From the NCBI RefSeq assembly GCF_030817835.1, contig NZ_JAUSZR010000001.1, forward strand, positions 3,224,001 to 3,288,000: a stretch of DNA of 64,000 nt, written 5' to 3'. A program made the translations under genes and the position numbers. The stretch is from Pseudarthrobacter sp. W1I19 (GTDB taxonomy: Bacteria; Actinomycetota; Actinomycetes; Actinomycetales; Micrococcaceae). The notes beneath the pieces were generated by a model. That model saw nothing but the letters and a program-made list of their open reading frames with translations. It was not told the DNA's origin and made no database searches. Each line of letters begins with the position of its first letter. Position 1 is the first letter of the stretch. Shown in pieces: positions 33,094-42,530 of this stretch.

Positions 33094-34227
33094 TCAACGC
33101 CGTGTCGAAATTAGCGCTTTCATGGCAGTACTCCAGTCGATTCGTTCCTGTTCCAGGCGCACGTTGCCGCGTATTGCTAGCTGTTCCACTGTGGCAAGCT
33201 CTTCCGGCAGAAGGTGCTGCATGGTCCCAACGGCAGGCTGGGGCTCGTGCCCCCACAGGTCTTTGAATGCCTCCAAAGTGGCGACGTCCATCAACACAGT
33301 GCTGACTGCAATGTGTTGGGCCCGCAAGCGGTTCAAAATGCCAAAGCCGTGGCTGTCCAGGTCGCCCCAGTAGATCACGCCAACATCACGGATCCACGGG
33401 ATGCGGGCCAACCGGTCCACGGCGTAGCCGGAGCCATGGAACACCACAGCACCCCGTAGAGGTGGCATGGCCAATACGGACTCCAGATTCTCAAATACAT
33501 AGACCACTTCAGGGTTTAGGTCCATAGCGGCCAACTCCGTGACCGGTGCAGCCAGATCCGCCAATCCTCCCGGCGCCAGAGCGGGGTCGAGGAAACGGAC
33601 GCGGACCAGATCCGGTTTGTCCGCCAATCCCAATCCGCTTCTACCGGTGGCTGCTTCATGCAGTCGCGTGACGAGGGGCCTATACTTCTGGACCCATTTG
33701 GTGTCGACTCCGCGGATGGGCAACTGGCGGATATACAGTCCAGACGCCGGATGCACTCTGAGCCATTCCAGTACCCCGGCGAGGCGGGTGAAGTCTTCGG
33801 GAGCCAAAGCGACGAGTTCCACGGCGCTGCGGCCCACAGCGGTCGCAAACAGGTCCGTATGGGGCAGCGGCACCGAGTCGAGCAGCGCCTTGGCCCTAGA
33901 ATATGCCCGTTGCCAGTGGGTGCTTTTGCCGGCAAATGCCGCGACGGCCGCAGGGGTGTCGAGTTGCACACGGTCGGGAATCCTCTGCTGGCCCAGACTT
34001 GCCCACCGACGTTCTGTCCAGACCACGGAGTCAATCCCCTCCCATGACTTGGCCCAGTCGACGGCGGTGGACACGGAGGCCAAGGCCTGCGCTTCGGTGG
34101 GCGGATGCAAGGGGATGCCCAAGGGAAGCGACGCGTCGCCGCCTACCGACCACGGACCGACGTGACGGTTATATTTCTTGAGCGCCTGCGCGGTCGCCCC
34201 GGCAGGAGTCACAGGCGTAGGGCTCAA
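33094..34227 (-). CDS. jetD: Wadjet anti-plasmid system protein JetD (DUF3322/DUF2220, TOPRIM-like nuclease)
   Basis: A 377-residue nuclease subunit of the Wadjet system, which recognises and cleaves closed circular plasmid DNA. The N-terminal DUF3322 part includes IRQLPIRGVDTKWVQ (about 167-181), a family hallmark. The C-terminal DUF2220 TOPRIM-like part has Glu246 in YVFENLES and the acidic pair Asp289/Asp291 in YWGDLDSHGFGILNRLR, so the nuclease site looks intact. It is the last gene of jetABCD. The start is TTG 34227, overlapping the jetC stop; a GTG at 34212 is an alternative. Confidence 0.93.
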   Translation of the reverse strand: MSPTPVTPAGATAQALKKYNRHVGPWSVGGDASLPLGIPLHPPTEAQALASVSTAVDWAKSWEGIDSVVWTERRWASLGQQRIPDRVQLDTPAAVAAFAGKSTHWQRAYSRAKALLDSVPLPHTDLFATAVGRSAVELVALAPEDFTRLAGVLEWLRVHPASGLYIRQLPIRGVDTKWVQKYRPLVTRLHEAATGRSGLGLADKPDLVRVRFLDPALAPGGLADLAAPVTELAAMDLNPEVVYVFENLESVLAMPPLRGAVVFHGSGYAVDRLARIPWIRDVGVIYWGDLDSHGFGILNRLRAQHIAVSTVLMDVATLEAFKDLWGHEPQPAVGTMQHLLPEELATVEQLAIRGNVRLEQERIDWSTAMKALISTRR

Positions 34228-37200
34228 AACAAGGCACCCGTCTCGGCCGGGTCTTCAGCGTTCCCGGTGTCCGACAGCGCTGCGACGGCCGGCCTCTCCC
34301 GTGCCGGCACTTCGGCGCGCAGTGGAGCAGAATCCGGACCGTCATCGTCATCCATGGACAGGGAGCCGATGCGGGAGTCCTGGAAGTCCCGGCAGGTGAT
34401 CACGGCCATGCCCCCGATGTAGTCCTCCAGCGTTTGCAGGAGTTTCAACGGGGTGGCGAGCACCATGTGGAAACCGAATTCGGTGAAGACGTCCATGGCG
34501 ATCCGGGTGAAGTTGCTGTCCGCCTTATCGAACGCCTCGTCCATGATGACAGTTCCGTAGCGCGGCACGTCCTCGTCATCGCCGGCCAGCTGGTAGCGCA
34601 GGGCCGCGGCCAGGCAAAACGTGACAAGCTTTTGCCGCTGACCGCCCGAGAGACCCGCGCTGGAATCGTATACATTGAGCTGCCTGCCAGCGAAGTCCAC
34701 CTCCGTGGCGGTGAAGCGCACGTGCAGTCGGGTGTCCAGGCATTGGTTCCGCCAGGAGGTATCGCCGGGTTCGCTCGAGGCGAGTCTCTCCATGAGGCGC
34801 CGCATGACTTCGAACTTGGCTTCGGCCTCGTCGCGGTTCTTGGCCACCCATGATCCCGTACTGATGTCCTGCAGGTCGCTAAGGAACTTCCTACCCAGCT
34901 CGCCCCGGTTCTCCTTGACGACGATCTTCAGGAACCGCCCGGCGTCGAAGGCAGACCGTTTAAGGGAGCCGTTGATGGGGGCCACCCTGTCGCGCACTTC
35001 CAAGGGCGCGCGGCGGATCTCATTGGCCAATGTGGCCACATTTTGCTGCGACTGGCGTTCCACGAGTTCGAAGAACCGGGTCTCAAAGTCCGGCAGGCGG
35101 TCCGCGACAAGCTGCTCCAACAGAGCAAGATATCCGCCAGCATCCTCCACCTGGTCGGTCAAGTCCCCGGCTTTGGCGGCCCAAAGACGCCGGAACTCTC
35201 CCGCCAGCGAGGCGAAGGCAGTTCGGGCGGCTGCGGCCTGTGACGTGGCCAGCTTTTCCTCCGCGCCCAACCCCGTGGCCACTGTCAGTGCGACTTCGTC
35301 GATCACCTCGTGGACGATGCTGCGGCGCTGCCCCAGGAACCGTTCCCGGAGAAGATTGCCAAGCTCCTCAGGCACCTCTGTTGCCCCGGCAACGCGAGGC
35401 TCAAGCCCCAAGACAATACGGTTTAATCCCGCTAGTTCGGTTTTCACTTCAGCCAGTGTCTCCATGGCGGCTTGCTGGGCCTTCTGCGCGGCCTCCCATC
35501 GTGCCCCCGCCTCCATCGCGGCAGCTTCCGCTGCTCGAAGGTCGCCGCTTGCCGCCAGGATCTCTTCCAGCCGTTCCTTGTGGCGCTCCACCCTGCTGCT
35601 GGCCCGGGCAGAATCCAGTTGGTCCCATTTGTGGGTTTCAGTCAGTGCCAGTGCCTCAGCGCGCAGGCGTTCGGTCTCACGGCGATTCTCCGCAGCGTCG
35701 ACTTCGGCGGCGAGTTGGTCAGCCTTGACGCGGGCGGCCTGGAGGAGCGAACTCAGGTGCTCCAGTTTGTCAACGTTGTCGAATCCAAGCACCCATGTAG
35801 AGCGATCATCCACTCGTGACCGATCGTCTTTTTCATGACGGGTGCGGGAACGTTTGACCTGCCCGGCATGGGTTACGGCTTTCTCCGAACCGCTTAGTTC
35901 CGCGGGTGCATCCACGCATTCGTAGTCATAGTTGACGGACAAGACCGAGTGCAGCCACCCGGCCATAGGACCGTCCGCCACTTGCACCCGCGAGACTAGG
36001 GACCGCTCGGTCCTTGCTGGCCGCGGCAGTTCCGCCCGGCTCGGGACGGATTCAAAGACAAGCCGCGTACCCAGAAATAGCCTGTCGACGGCGTCGCGCA
36101 CTCGGTCAATGTGCGTCTCCGGGACGAGCATGACGGTGGCCAGGGGGCGCAGCACCCGCTCGATGGCTCCGGTCCAGTCGGCGAACTCCTTCCGGACCTC
36201 CAACAGCTCACCAGCGAACGGAAACGCGGACGCCGGTAGGCCCGCCGCTTCGGCTACGACGGACCTCGCGCTGACGAGCCTGTCGCCAAGATTGGACCGT
36301 CGACCGCGAAGGGATTTGAGCTCCGTTTCGAGGTCACGGACTTTCGCTTTGGCGGCGGCGCGGGCCTCATGGAGCTCATTGATCGCCCGTCGGCTGGCCA
36401 CTTGGGCGTCATGGAAGGCGCTGCGTTCAGTGCGGGCCGCAGCCCGAAGTTCCTCATACTCTTCAAAGCTGGCGGGAAAGGTGATACCCACCGCCTCAAG
36501 CTTCGAGGCCAGCTCGGCCCGCCGCCCCAGAACAACGCGATTGCGTTCCTGTGCGAGGTCCAACTGACCCTGTTGGTCGCGCAGGGCCTGGCCGCCATGG
36601 TCGACCACCAGTCGCCGGGCGGCCGAGTGAGCCTGGTCCAATTCTGCTGTGGTGGAGGTCGTCATATCGACGTCGTACTGTGCGGTCAGCGCAGCGGACT
36701 CGGCCGCCGTTTTGGCGTCCATGGCCAGCTTGAGCTTCCATTCATCTTTGAAGCTTGGCAGCGCCACGGCAAGTGCGGCGGCCTCGGCCGCACGGGCACT
36801 GCTGAGCCTAAAGCTGCGGGCCGGTTCCTCCATACTCCGCAGGTGTTCCACCTGCTCGCGCGCCTCCACCACCAGCCGGTGGGCCTCGGACAATTCGCCA
36901 AACTGCGCCACTGCGGTAGTGGCGATGTCGAACGTCTTCGGCTTGTCCAGCATGAATTGGCGGAATAGGTCATCAAGGCTGCCCAGCGACTTGGCCGATT
37001 GCGTCTTGTGCAGCAGAAGGACGGCATTCTCGCCGGAGATGCCCATCAGGCGGCAGAAGCGGCTGGCAAAGGCCGAATGCTTGTCGGTGACGTATGCGGC
37101 CGGCCAAGTGCTCTTGATGCGCCGGGTCTCGATGCCGTTGCGAAGGTAGTCGACAAAATCGGTGAGCGTCGCATCCTCCTGAAGGAGGATACTCAATTCG

Positions 37201-37658
37201 CTGACTTCAGCGGGCGTGTTGGAGCCTCGGCGCAGGTGGTACAGCTTGAGCAACAGCACGGGCTTAGCCCCTGTGTTGTCGTTGTAGCGCAGCAGGATGC
37301 CGCTAAACGTGGCGCCGGTACGCAGATATTCCGCACGCACTTCGCCCGTTTCGTCATCGGCGCTGCGCCGCCACGCGCCGCGGATGTAGCTCACAATCGT
37401 CCGGTCTTCCCCCCGGGCGGAGGTGTCCTGGGCGGCCGCGTTGAAATGCAGCTTTCCGCGAGGCGTCAGCACGGCTGAGATGGCGTCGACCAGCGAGGAC
37501 TTTCCCGAGCCGGAATGTCCAGTTAGCAGGAAGCCCTTTCGTGCAATGTCCAGGCGGTGGTGGCCTTGAAACGTCCCCCAGTTGAGCAGCTCTACCCGTT
37601 CCAGCCGCCACTGACCGGTCCGGGTGCCTGGTGCCGTGGCCGCCATCGTCATGCTCAT
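34224..37658 (-). CDS. jetC: Wadjet anti-plasmid system protein JetC (SMC-like ATPase)
   Basis: A 1,144-residue SMC/MukB-like ATPase. Walker A is GHSGSGKS (47-54), the ABC signature is GLSGGQRQK (near 1002-1010), and Walker B is GTVIMDEAFDKAD (near 1035-1047, Asp1040/Glu1041). The middle 700 residues are two long coiled coils flanking a hinge-like region (about 480-640). The head ATPase drives DNA loop extrusion in this family, allowing small circles to be sensed. It overlaps jetB by 4 nt (ATGA) upstream and jetD downstream. All ATPase motifs are intact. The acidic, Pro/Ala-rich C-terminal tail of about 50 residues is probably disordered. Confidence 0.95.
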   Translation of the reverse strand: MSMTMAATAPGTRTGQWRLERVELLNWGTFQGHHRLDIARKGFLLTGHSGSGKSSLVDAISAVLTPRGKLHFNAAAQDTSARGEDRTIVSYIRGAWRRSADDETGEVRAEYLRTGATFSGILLRYNDNTGAKPVLLLKLYHLRRGSNTPAEVSELSILLQEDATLTDFVDYLRNGIETRRIKSTWPAAYVTDKHSAFASRFCRLMGISGENAVLLLHKTQSAKSLGSLDDLFRQFMLDKPKTFDIATTAVAQFGELSEAHRLVVEAREQVEHLRSMEEPARSFRLSSARAAEAAALAVALPSFKDEWKLKLAMDAKTAAESAALTAQYDVDMTTSTTAELDQAHSAARRLVVDHGGQALRDQQGQLDLAQERNRVVLGRRAELASKLEAVGITFPASFEEYEELRAAARTERSAFHDAQVASRRAINELHEARAAAKAKVRDLETELKSLRGRRSNLGDRLVSARSVVAEAAGLPASAFPFAGELLEVRKEFADWTGAIERVLRPLATVMLVPETHIDRVRDAVDRLFLGTRLVFESVPSRAELPRPARTERSLVSRVQVADGPMAGWLHSVLSVNYDYECVDAPAELSGSEKAVTHAGQVKRSRTRHEKDDRSRVDDRSTWVLGFDNVDKLEHLSSLLQAARVKADQLAAEVDAAENRRETERLRAEALALTETHKWDQLDSARASSRVERHKERLEEILAASGDLRAAEAAAMEAGARWEAAQKAQQAAMETLAEVKTELAGLNRIVLGLEPRVAGATEVPEELGNLLRERFLGQRRSIVHEVIDEVALTVATGLGAEEKLATSQAAAARTAFASLAGEFRRLWAAKAGDLTDQVEDAGGYLALLEQLVADRLPDFETRFFELVERQSQQNVATLANEIRRAPLEVRDRVAPINGSLKRSAFDAGRFLKIVVKENRGELGRKFLSDLQDISTGSWVAKNRDEAEAKFEVMRRLMERLASSEPGDTSWRNQCLDTRLHVRFTATEVDFAGRQLNVYDSSAGLSGGQRQKLVTFCLAAALRYQLAGDDEDVPRYGTVIMDEAFDKADSNFTRIAMDVFTEFGFHMVLATPLKLLQTLEDYIGGMAVITCRDFQDSRIGSLSMDDDDGPDSAPLRAEVPARERPAVAALSDTGNAEDPAETGALF

Positions 37659-38329
37659 TCTGTCTCCTCATCGGTGTCGGGCAGTTCTGCGGAGCCGGGC
37701 TCTACCTCCGCAGCCAGCCGCCGGTACTCCGCCTGCACGGCTGCAATCTCCTCCGCACCGAAGACGAGCCTCAAGACGGGCGAAACCTCGAAACGGCCCT
37801 CCGTGCTGGTTGCAGCCAACAGCCCGTATTTGACCATTTTTTGCCAGGACGAGTTGATGCGTTTGGAGAATCCCGCGACGTCGGCGTTGTCTTTCCCTCG
37901 GTAAACCTGCAGTTGATCGGCCACCTCATCCGCGCCAACGATGGTTTTCCGACCGCCGCTTTCCTGCAGTAGCGTCTGCCGCAGGTGGAGCAGCAGCGCT
38001 GTGTCCAGGAACGTCAATGTGGCAGTGCGCATCACCTTCGGCGCGTCAACGTCCGCAGAGGTGTTGCGGACGAAGGCGACCTGTGCGGCGTGATCGGTGA
38101 CTAGGTCCAGGAACAGGTCTGCCAAGCTGGACCGGACGGCGTCCTCGTCGGACAAGAGAGCCGTCCATAGATTGCCGTGCCGGGAGGCGGAGAGATAGGG
38201 GCCGCGTAGAAGCTGGACGAGGACCCGGCGGGAGGGCTCCCGCAGGGTGCCGGTGTCGCCCTCCCACAGCGCGACGTCGGACAACGGTCCCTCGGCTCCG
38301 GCCGGTCCGGGTACGCCTGATTCGCTCAC
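37655..38329 (-). CDS. jetB: Wadjet anti-plasmid system protein JetB (DUF4194, MukE-like)
   Basis: A 224-residue DUF4194 protein, the KITE/MukE-like subunit that bridges the kleisin JetA and the JetC heads. It has a winged-helix pattern: PSRRVLVQLLRGPYLSASRHGNLWTALLSDE (about 32-62), then RTATLTFLDTALLLHLRQTLLQESGG with the characteristic LRQ. It starts with GTG and overlaps jetA by 4 nt. Acidic N- and C-termini are usual. Function follows from the clear jetABCD order. Confidence 0.92.
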   Translation of the reverse strand: MSESGVPGPAGAEGPLSDVALWEGDTGTLREPSRRVLVQLLRGPYLSASRHGNLWTALLSDEDAVRSSLADLFLDLVTDHAAQVAFVRNTSADVDAPKVMRTATLTFLDTALLLHLRQTLLQESGGRKTIVGADEVADQLQVYRGKDNADVAGFSKRINSSWQKMVKYGLLAATSTEGRFEVSPVLRLVFGAEEIAAVQAEYRRLAAEVEPGSAELPDTDEETE

Positions 38330-39786
38330 GGGTGAATCCTTTCGGTGAAGAGATAGCGGCCCACAGTGCCGCGGCGCGTGGTGCCGGAGCCTCCGGGGGG
38401 CCGCCAGGTGACGTCTTCACGGCCGCTCAGCGCGATGGCGTGCTCTTCGGCTAGAACTAGGAGTCCGACGACGCTCGCCACACCTTGGGTGGCCGGACGA
38501 TCAGCCAAAACGTCAGCAATGGTTGCAGAGCTTTGACGGCTCAGCACGGTATTTATATTGCCGGTCAATTCGATCATGTCGATCTCGGAGGCGCGGGCCA
38601 GAGCCCGGAGTTCCTCAATGTCCACTGTCTCGGCGGCATGCTCCGTGATCTCGCCAGCGGCTTCGAAGTCGGCCGGATTGTGCAGATTAAGGGCGGCCAC
38701 TGAATTGAGCGGAACACTGGTCAGGTCCAGTGACAATTCCGTCTTAGCATAGGGCTTTACCGACTGCGAGGTCTCTAAAGCTTGCCGCAATGCAGAACGC
38801 AGCCGCTGGTTGATCAACCGGTCCTGTTCGAGTTCCTGGGACTGGACGAAGCGGCGCAGGCTGCGGCTGAACGCAGTCATGACGGCATGGATTTCGGAGC
38901 TACGGTCTTGGAGCGTGGGCAGAATCCGGCGCAGAGTCCTCACTTGCGTTGCGGAGAGCCGGGACGTGAATTGCCTGTCCATGATGGTGTCGATGCTGTC
39001 CTCGAAATCACGTCCCTGTTCCGGGTCAAGCAGTAGAGCATAGAAGCCGGAAAAGCTCCGTCCAGCCTCGGACTCCGCCAAGAGATCAACACCGCGGAAG
39101 ATGTCATCCAGGACGCTGCCGCGCGGGCCATCCTGTTCGATCAGCCGTTCCCGCAGGTCCCTGTTGAGTTGCTCAAGCTCGGACCGGACCCGGGCAAAAT
39201 CACTGGGTATTTCTTCGATGAGCGATAGTACGTCGCGCAGCCGTTCAGCGGCCTGCTCGGCGGACAGCACGTCAATGTCCCCGCCGGCGGCCCGCTCAAT
39301 CTGGCCATCGATGCGGGCGCGTTCCTCATGCAGTGCGCGCAGCCGTGACGTACTGTCCGGGTCTGTTTCGCGGGCCAGTACGCGCACCCTGTCCAGGATT
39401 GTGGCAAGACGCGATTCGGTGGCGGCCTGCCGCGGCTGGGACAGCTCCGCGACAAAGCGAATGGCCTGCAGAGCTCCCAGCGACAATTCAAAGGTCTCCT
39501 CGCGGGATCCCTCTGCAGTGCGACGGATCAGGACGCCGTCATTGCGCCACGCTGTGCAATAGGCCTGAGCCGTCTGCGGCAGATCGAACCCGTTGCCCCG
39601 CAGCTCCTCCAGATCCTCCTCAACGTGCTCAAAAAGCGCCGGCGCCGCCAACCGACGTTGCTCGCCGCCCAGATGCTTGCTCAGCACAGCTACTGCAATC
39701 GCTGCGTTATTTGCCCGGAGCAGACGCCACGCTGGATCCTCGCTCAACAAGCGAGAAGCCGTGAGTGCGGCGCGGAGAACAGTCAT
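38326..39786 (-). CDS. jetA: Wadjet anti-plasmid system protein JetA (DUF3375, kleisin-like)
   Basis: A 486-residue DUF3375 protein, the MukF/kleisin-like subunit. Recognisable pieces include LLSEDPAWRLLRANNAAIAVAVLSKHL at the N-terminus, YCTAWRNDGVLIRR (near 71-84), a long charged coiled coil (about 130-225) and SFSGFYALLLDPEQGRDFEDSIDTIM (near 245-270). It is the first gene of the operon; the 149-nt gap upstream should contain the promoter. The whole set is unbroken with 4-nt overlaps, so an active type I Wadjet system is expected. Confidence 0.93.
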   Translation of the reverse strand: MTVLRAALTASRLLSEDPAWRLLRANNAAIAVAVLSKHLGGEQRRLAAPALFEHVEEDLEELRGNGFDLPQTAQAYCTAWRNDGVLIRRTAEGSREETFELSLGALQAIRFVAELSQPRQAATESRLATILDRVRVLARETDPDSTSRLRALHEERARIDGQIERAAGGDIDVLSAEQAAERLRDVLSLIEEIPSDFARVRSELEQLNRDLRERLIEQDGPRGSVLDDIFRGVDLLAESEAGRSFSGFYALLLDPEQGRDFEDSIDTIMDRQFTSRLSATQVRTLRRILPTLQDRSSEIHAVMTAFSRSLRRFVQSQELEQDRLINQRLRSALRQALETSQSVKPYAKTELSLDLTSVPLNSVAALNLHNPADFEAAGEITEHAAETVDIEELRALARASEIDMIELTGNINTVLSRQSSATIADVLADRPATQGVASVVGLLVLAEEHAIALSGREDVTWRPPGGSGTTRRGTVGRYLFTERIHP

Positions 39787-39935
39787 GGGTTCACACTAGC
39801 CAATGGCACTGACAATGATTCCTTGCCCGATAAGCCCGAAGTCGTCAACGGTGAGCGCCATCACCGCCCCTGTTGCTGCCAGCTAGCCGGGTGATACAGC
39901 AGCAAGTTTGAGCCAAACCGGTCGATCAGCATTAC

Positions 39936-40562
39936 CTAACTAGATGCGCCGCCCTCAAAGGTAACCTCGTATCCAAGCGACCCGAACAGACTGGTCAGCA
40001 TGCTCTTGGTATTTTCACCCGCTCGCTGCCGCAGCTCGGAGTTCTCAGCAGCGTGAGCCATATCCGATTCGGCGAGGAGATAGAGCTCCGCTTGCTGAGG
40101 GGCCGTGAACGCATCTACGACTCGGTCAGCGATACCCCGATCCTGGCTGTACACATAGGACCGGTCATGGTCGATATTGGGCTTGTCGAGCTGCGGCTCG
40201 GGAAGCCGCAGCGTCACCGATTTGCCGTCCGCTGACACCGTAAGGTCCTCTTCGGCGAGACCTGCAAGGTCGACATAGGCATTGACGGTTCCAGCGGCCA
40301 CAAAGAGCGTCCGTCGTCCTGCTATGAAATCGGGAAGCCCCCCGGTGCTTTCTTTCTCGTCCAACAAAAGTTCAAAATTACCGACCGCAGCATGGTACTG
40401 GCTTACGTTCTTCACGGACTTCAAAAGAGCGGTTTGGTTACGCTCGCTCTTGCTCGAAAACGGGCCGAACCCAAGCATGCTCGCTACAAGCAGTGCAGCC
40501 AGTAGCACCGCCACCGCAGATGCAGCGAGCGCGACCGGCTTGAATGATTTGGCTTCGGACAT
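39936..40562 (-). CDS. DUF4230 family membrane-anchored protein
   Basis: A 208-residue protein with one N-terminal membrane helix (about 10-32, VALAASAVAVLLAALLVASMLGFG) and an external domain of the DUF4230 type. The domain has LLKSVKNVSQYHAAVGNFELLLD, RRTLFVAAGTVNAYVDL and VTLRLPEPQLDKPNIDHDRSYVY near 115-138. The family is widespread but uncharacterised. It lies between the Wadjet operon and the divergent 440-residue gene. Whether it belongs to either system or is a housekeeping gene cannot be told from sequence. Confidence 0.75.
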   Translation of the reverse strand: MSEAKSFKPVALAASAVAVLLAALLVASMLGFGPFSSKSERNQTALLKSVKNVSQYHAAVGNFELLLDEKESTGGLPDFIAGRRTLFVAAGTVNAYVDLAGLAEEDLTVSADGKSVTLRLPEPQLDKPNIDHDRSYVYSQDRGIADRVVDAFTAPQQAELYLLAESDMAHAAENSELRQRAGENTKSMLTSLFGSLGYEVTFEGGASS

Positions 40563-40813
40563 TGGACCCCTTTTGCCTTGAAACGGCTCGGGTTCCGTTC
40601 CTCTTGGTTGCCTTCCAGAACTGCTGGATGGCTAATTCAGCACCAGTGTAGCGGGACCAACCTACGGGCGCGGCAACGACAGTTTCATAAATTTAGGTCT
40701 CAATATGGGACGATAACGACTGGTGACAATTGGGCAAGGATCACGTTCTTGGCTCCCCCAGGCGCCGTCGCTAGCACCGCCCACGGCGGCTTCACTTTAT
40801 CGAGGGGAAACAA

Positions 40814-42136
40814 GTGACTACTATTGACAGCAAGGCACTCGTGCCGGTATGGACACTGGCTACAGAGGCAGTCAGCGTTTCTGACGTCTTGGGCACCGAA
40901 GGTCTAACGCCGGCCCGCCTCGCAGAATTGAGAACGGTTTTGGCAGCACTTGCGGATTCTCCCATCGCAACACTCGAGATGCATGCCATGCCGCAGACCC
41001 GTGATCGCAAGGGCGGTCTGCCGCTTGACGTTGCAAGTCCACTCGCAAAGCAATTGGCGCAGCTCGTAACCCAAACAGCAAAATCCGCTCCCCCACAACT
41101 GAACGTGGCTGAAACCGGAGAAGTGCTGTACCGGATAGTGGTACCCGCCAAGCTTGCAGCGCAGGTGGGCAAGGGACTGGTTCGGCCTATGGCAGCCCAA
41201 GGACCTTCAGGAGCTGTGTACGGCGCTTTGGTGAACTCGACCGGGATAGTCGGGCAGGCCAAGCTCGTACCCGTCGTTGGTGGAGCCGCAGCTGCAGGCA
41301 CTGCCGGCGCTGCAACTGGCTCGGCAGCGACGGCTGGCGTTGCGGTAGCCAGCGCTGGAGCTCTGACGGTGGCCGCGCCACTCGTGCTGATGGCCGTGGC
41401 CGTCAGCGTCAGCGCATACGCCGAGCACCAGCGCCAGGAAGCAATCGAGCGGATCACTGACCTCTTGGAGCAGTTGCACGAGGACAACCTGGATAAAGAA
41501 CGCAACGAGTTGGACGGTTGCCGTGAAGCGATCGACAAGGCGACGTCGATCCTCCTTGACCAGGGCCGCATTGGCCTTTCGCTGGGTCTGGATTCCTCCG
41601 TGCACGGCATTAATACCGCTATCGCTGCAACTCGGCGGCGGCTGAAGAAGTGGGAAGCGGCATTGGATGCGTTGTCCGATGCCGCAGTCGAAGTAAGTGA
41701 ATTGAAAAAGCCGTTTCCCGGCATCACTGAGGAAGGCGGAACCTTCCGGGCGCACCTGGAGATTGCACGGCTGGCCATCGCTCTCAAACGGCGGGTGCTC
41801 GTGCTTCAGGCAGTCGAGCACGCCCAGCAGGACACCGGCAATTCCTTCAAGAGTTTCATCGGGACGCTCCACGACGACGGGCGCAGCACCGACGAGTTGG
41901 AGTCAGGTATCAACCAGGTGCTCCTTCGACTGTCTGCGCTCCAGGTGAAGCGCGACAGCGGTTTCCGTATTCCCGCGTTTACGGCCGGCGAGGTAGACCA
42001 ACTGCTTCAAGCCTCGTACCGACTTCGCGCTCTGGGAGACGGTCTCCACATGTCTGGCCACCGGGATGACGTTGCAATTGAAATTGAACGGAAGCGTGAC
42101 GGATCCCTCGTCGTATTCCCTGGAGTCGCAGCCTAA
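40814..42136 (+). CDS. Unknown 440-residue protein with Ala/Gly-rich membrane hairpin and coiled coil
   Basis: I do not recognise a family. GTG start behind GAGGGGAAA. The first 150 residues are mixed helix/strand. Residues about 151-203 form a long Ala/Gly/Val-rich hydrophobic stretch that could be a membrane hairpin of two helices (GGAAAAGTAGAATGS, then VAAPLVLMAVAVSVSAY). It is followed by a strongly charged helical region (about 204-310) with coiled-coil character and another helical domain to about 415. A C-terminal beta-like tail has IEIERKRDGSLVVFPG. The layout resembles pore- or membrane-active effectors such as colicin-like or GTPase-free hairpin proteins. A 75-residue gene follows 86 nt later. 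It lies between Wadjet and a giant helicase gene, so a defence role is suspected. Confidence 0.6.
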   Translation: MTTIDSKALVPVWTLATEAVSVSDVLGTEGLTPARLAELRTVLAALADSPIATLEMHAMPQTRDRKGGLPLDVASPLAKQLAQLVTQTAKSAPPQLNVAETGEVLYRIVVPAKLAAQVGKGLVRPMAAQGPSGAVYGALVNSTGIVGQAKLVPVVGGAAAAGTAGAATGSAATAGVAVASAGALTVAAPLVLMAVAVSVSAYAEHQRQEAIERITDLLEQLHEDNLDKERNELDGCREAIDKATSILLDQGRIGLSLGLDSSVHGINTAIAATRRRLKKWEAALDALSDAAVEVSELKKPFPGITEEGGTFRAHLEIARLAIALKRRVLVLQAVEHAQQDTGNSFKSFIGTLHDDGRSTDELESGINQVLLRLSALQVKRDSGFRIPAFTAGEVDQLLQASYRLRALGDGLHMSGHRDDVAIEIERKRDGSLVVFPGVAA

Positions 42137-42222
42137 TAAACTCGGGTGGGCAAAGCGCTTACTACCATCTGACGCTTACTCAGCTTGCTAACACAACCAG
42201 CCTACGATTTTACGGAGCAACT

Positions 42223-42450
42223 ATGGCCGGAAAAGCAGACAAAGCCGCTGCTGTCATGAAGGACGGCGGGCAGAAGGCCAAAGATGCCGCCGCAAAGCTT
42301 TACGCTCTCGCTCAAGATCCCGAAATGCAGGCGAAGGCAGGGAAGTTGCTTGAGGACGGCAAGAAGTTGTACCGGGCAGCAACAAGCCCCGAAGCCAAAG
42401 AGGCCTACCGCAAGGCAGCGGAAGTAATACACAAGATGCGGAAGACATAG
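42223..42450 (+). CDS. Small 75-residue helical protein, partner of the 440-residue gene
   Basis: An unassigned protein rich in Ala, Lys and Glu, predicted to be almost entirely amphipathic helix (KADKAAAVMKDGG near residue 4, then KLYALAQDPEMQAKAGKLLEDG). There is no signal peptide or membrane helix. ACGGAGCAACT precedes the ATG. It follows the 440-residue gene in the same direction with an 86-nt gap, so they may be co-transcribed. Its size and charge suggest a regulatory or immunity partner, but this is a guess. Confidence 0.55.
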   Translation: MAGKADKAAAVMKDGGQKAKDAAAKLYALAQDPEMQAKAGKLLEDGKKLYRAATSPEAKEAYRKAAEVIHKMRKT

Positions 42451-42490
42451 CCGAGGGTTGGATTCCCGCCAGGTCACCCAAGGCGGCGTT

Positions 42491-42517
42491 GATCCCGCCG
42501 ATCCCGCCGATCCCGCC
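42491..42517. repeat. Three tandem copies of a 9-bp unit
   Basis: GATCCCGCC occurs three times without spacing, preceded by a degenerate copy, in the gap between the 75-residue gene and the giant helicase gene. Likely a simple slippage repeat. Confidence 0.7.
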
Positions 42518-42530
42518 AATTGCCCGTGTT

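Noticed and set aside
34675..35838. Plus-strand open frame of 387 codons opposite jetC
   Set aside because: Ser/Arg/Ala-rich shadow of the coiled-coil region of jetC.
42491..42517. Possible CRISPR or regulatory array
   Set aside because: Only three adjacent 9-bp units with no spacers; a simple tandem repeat.
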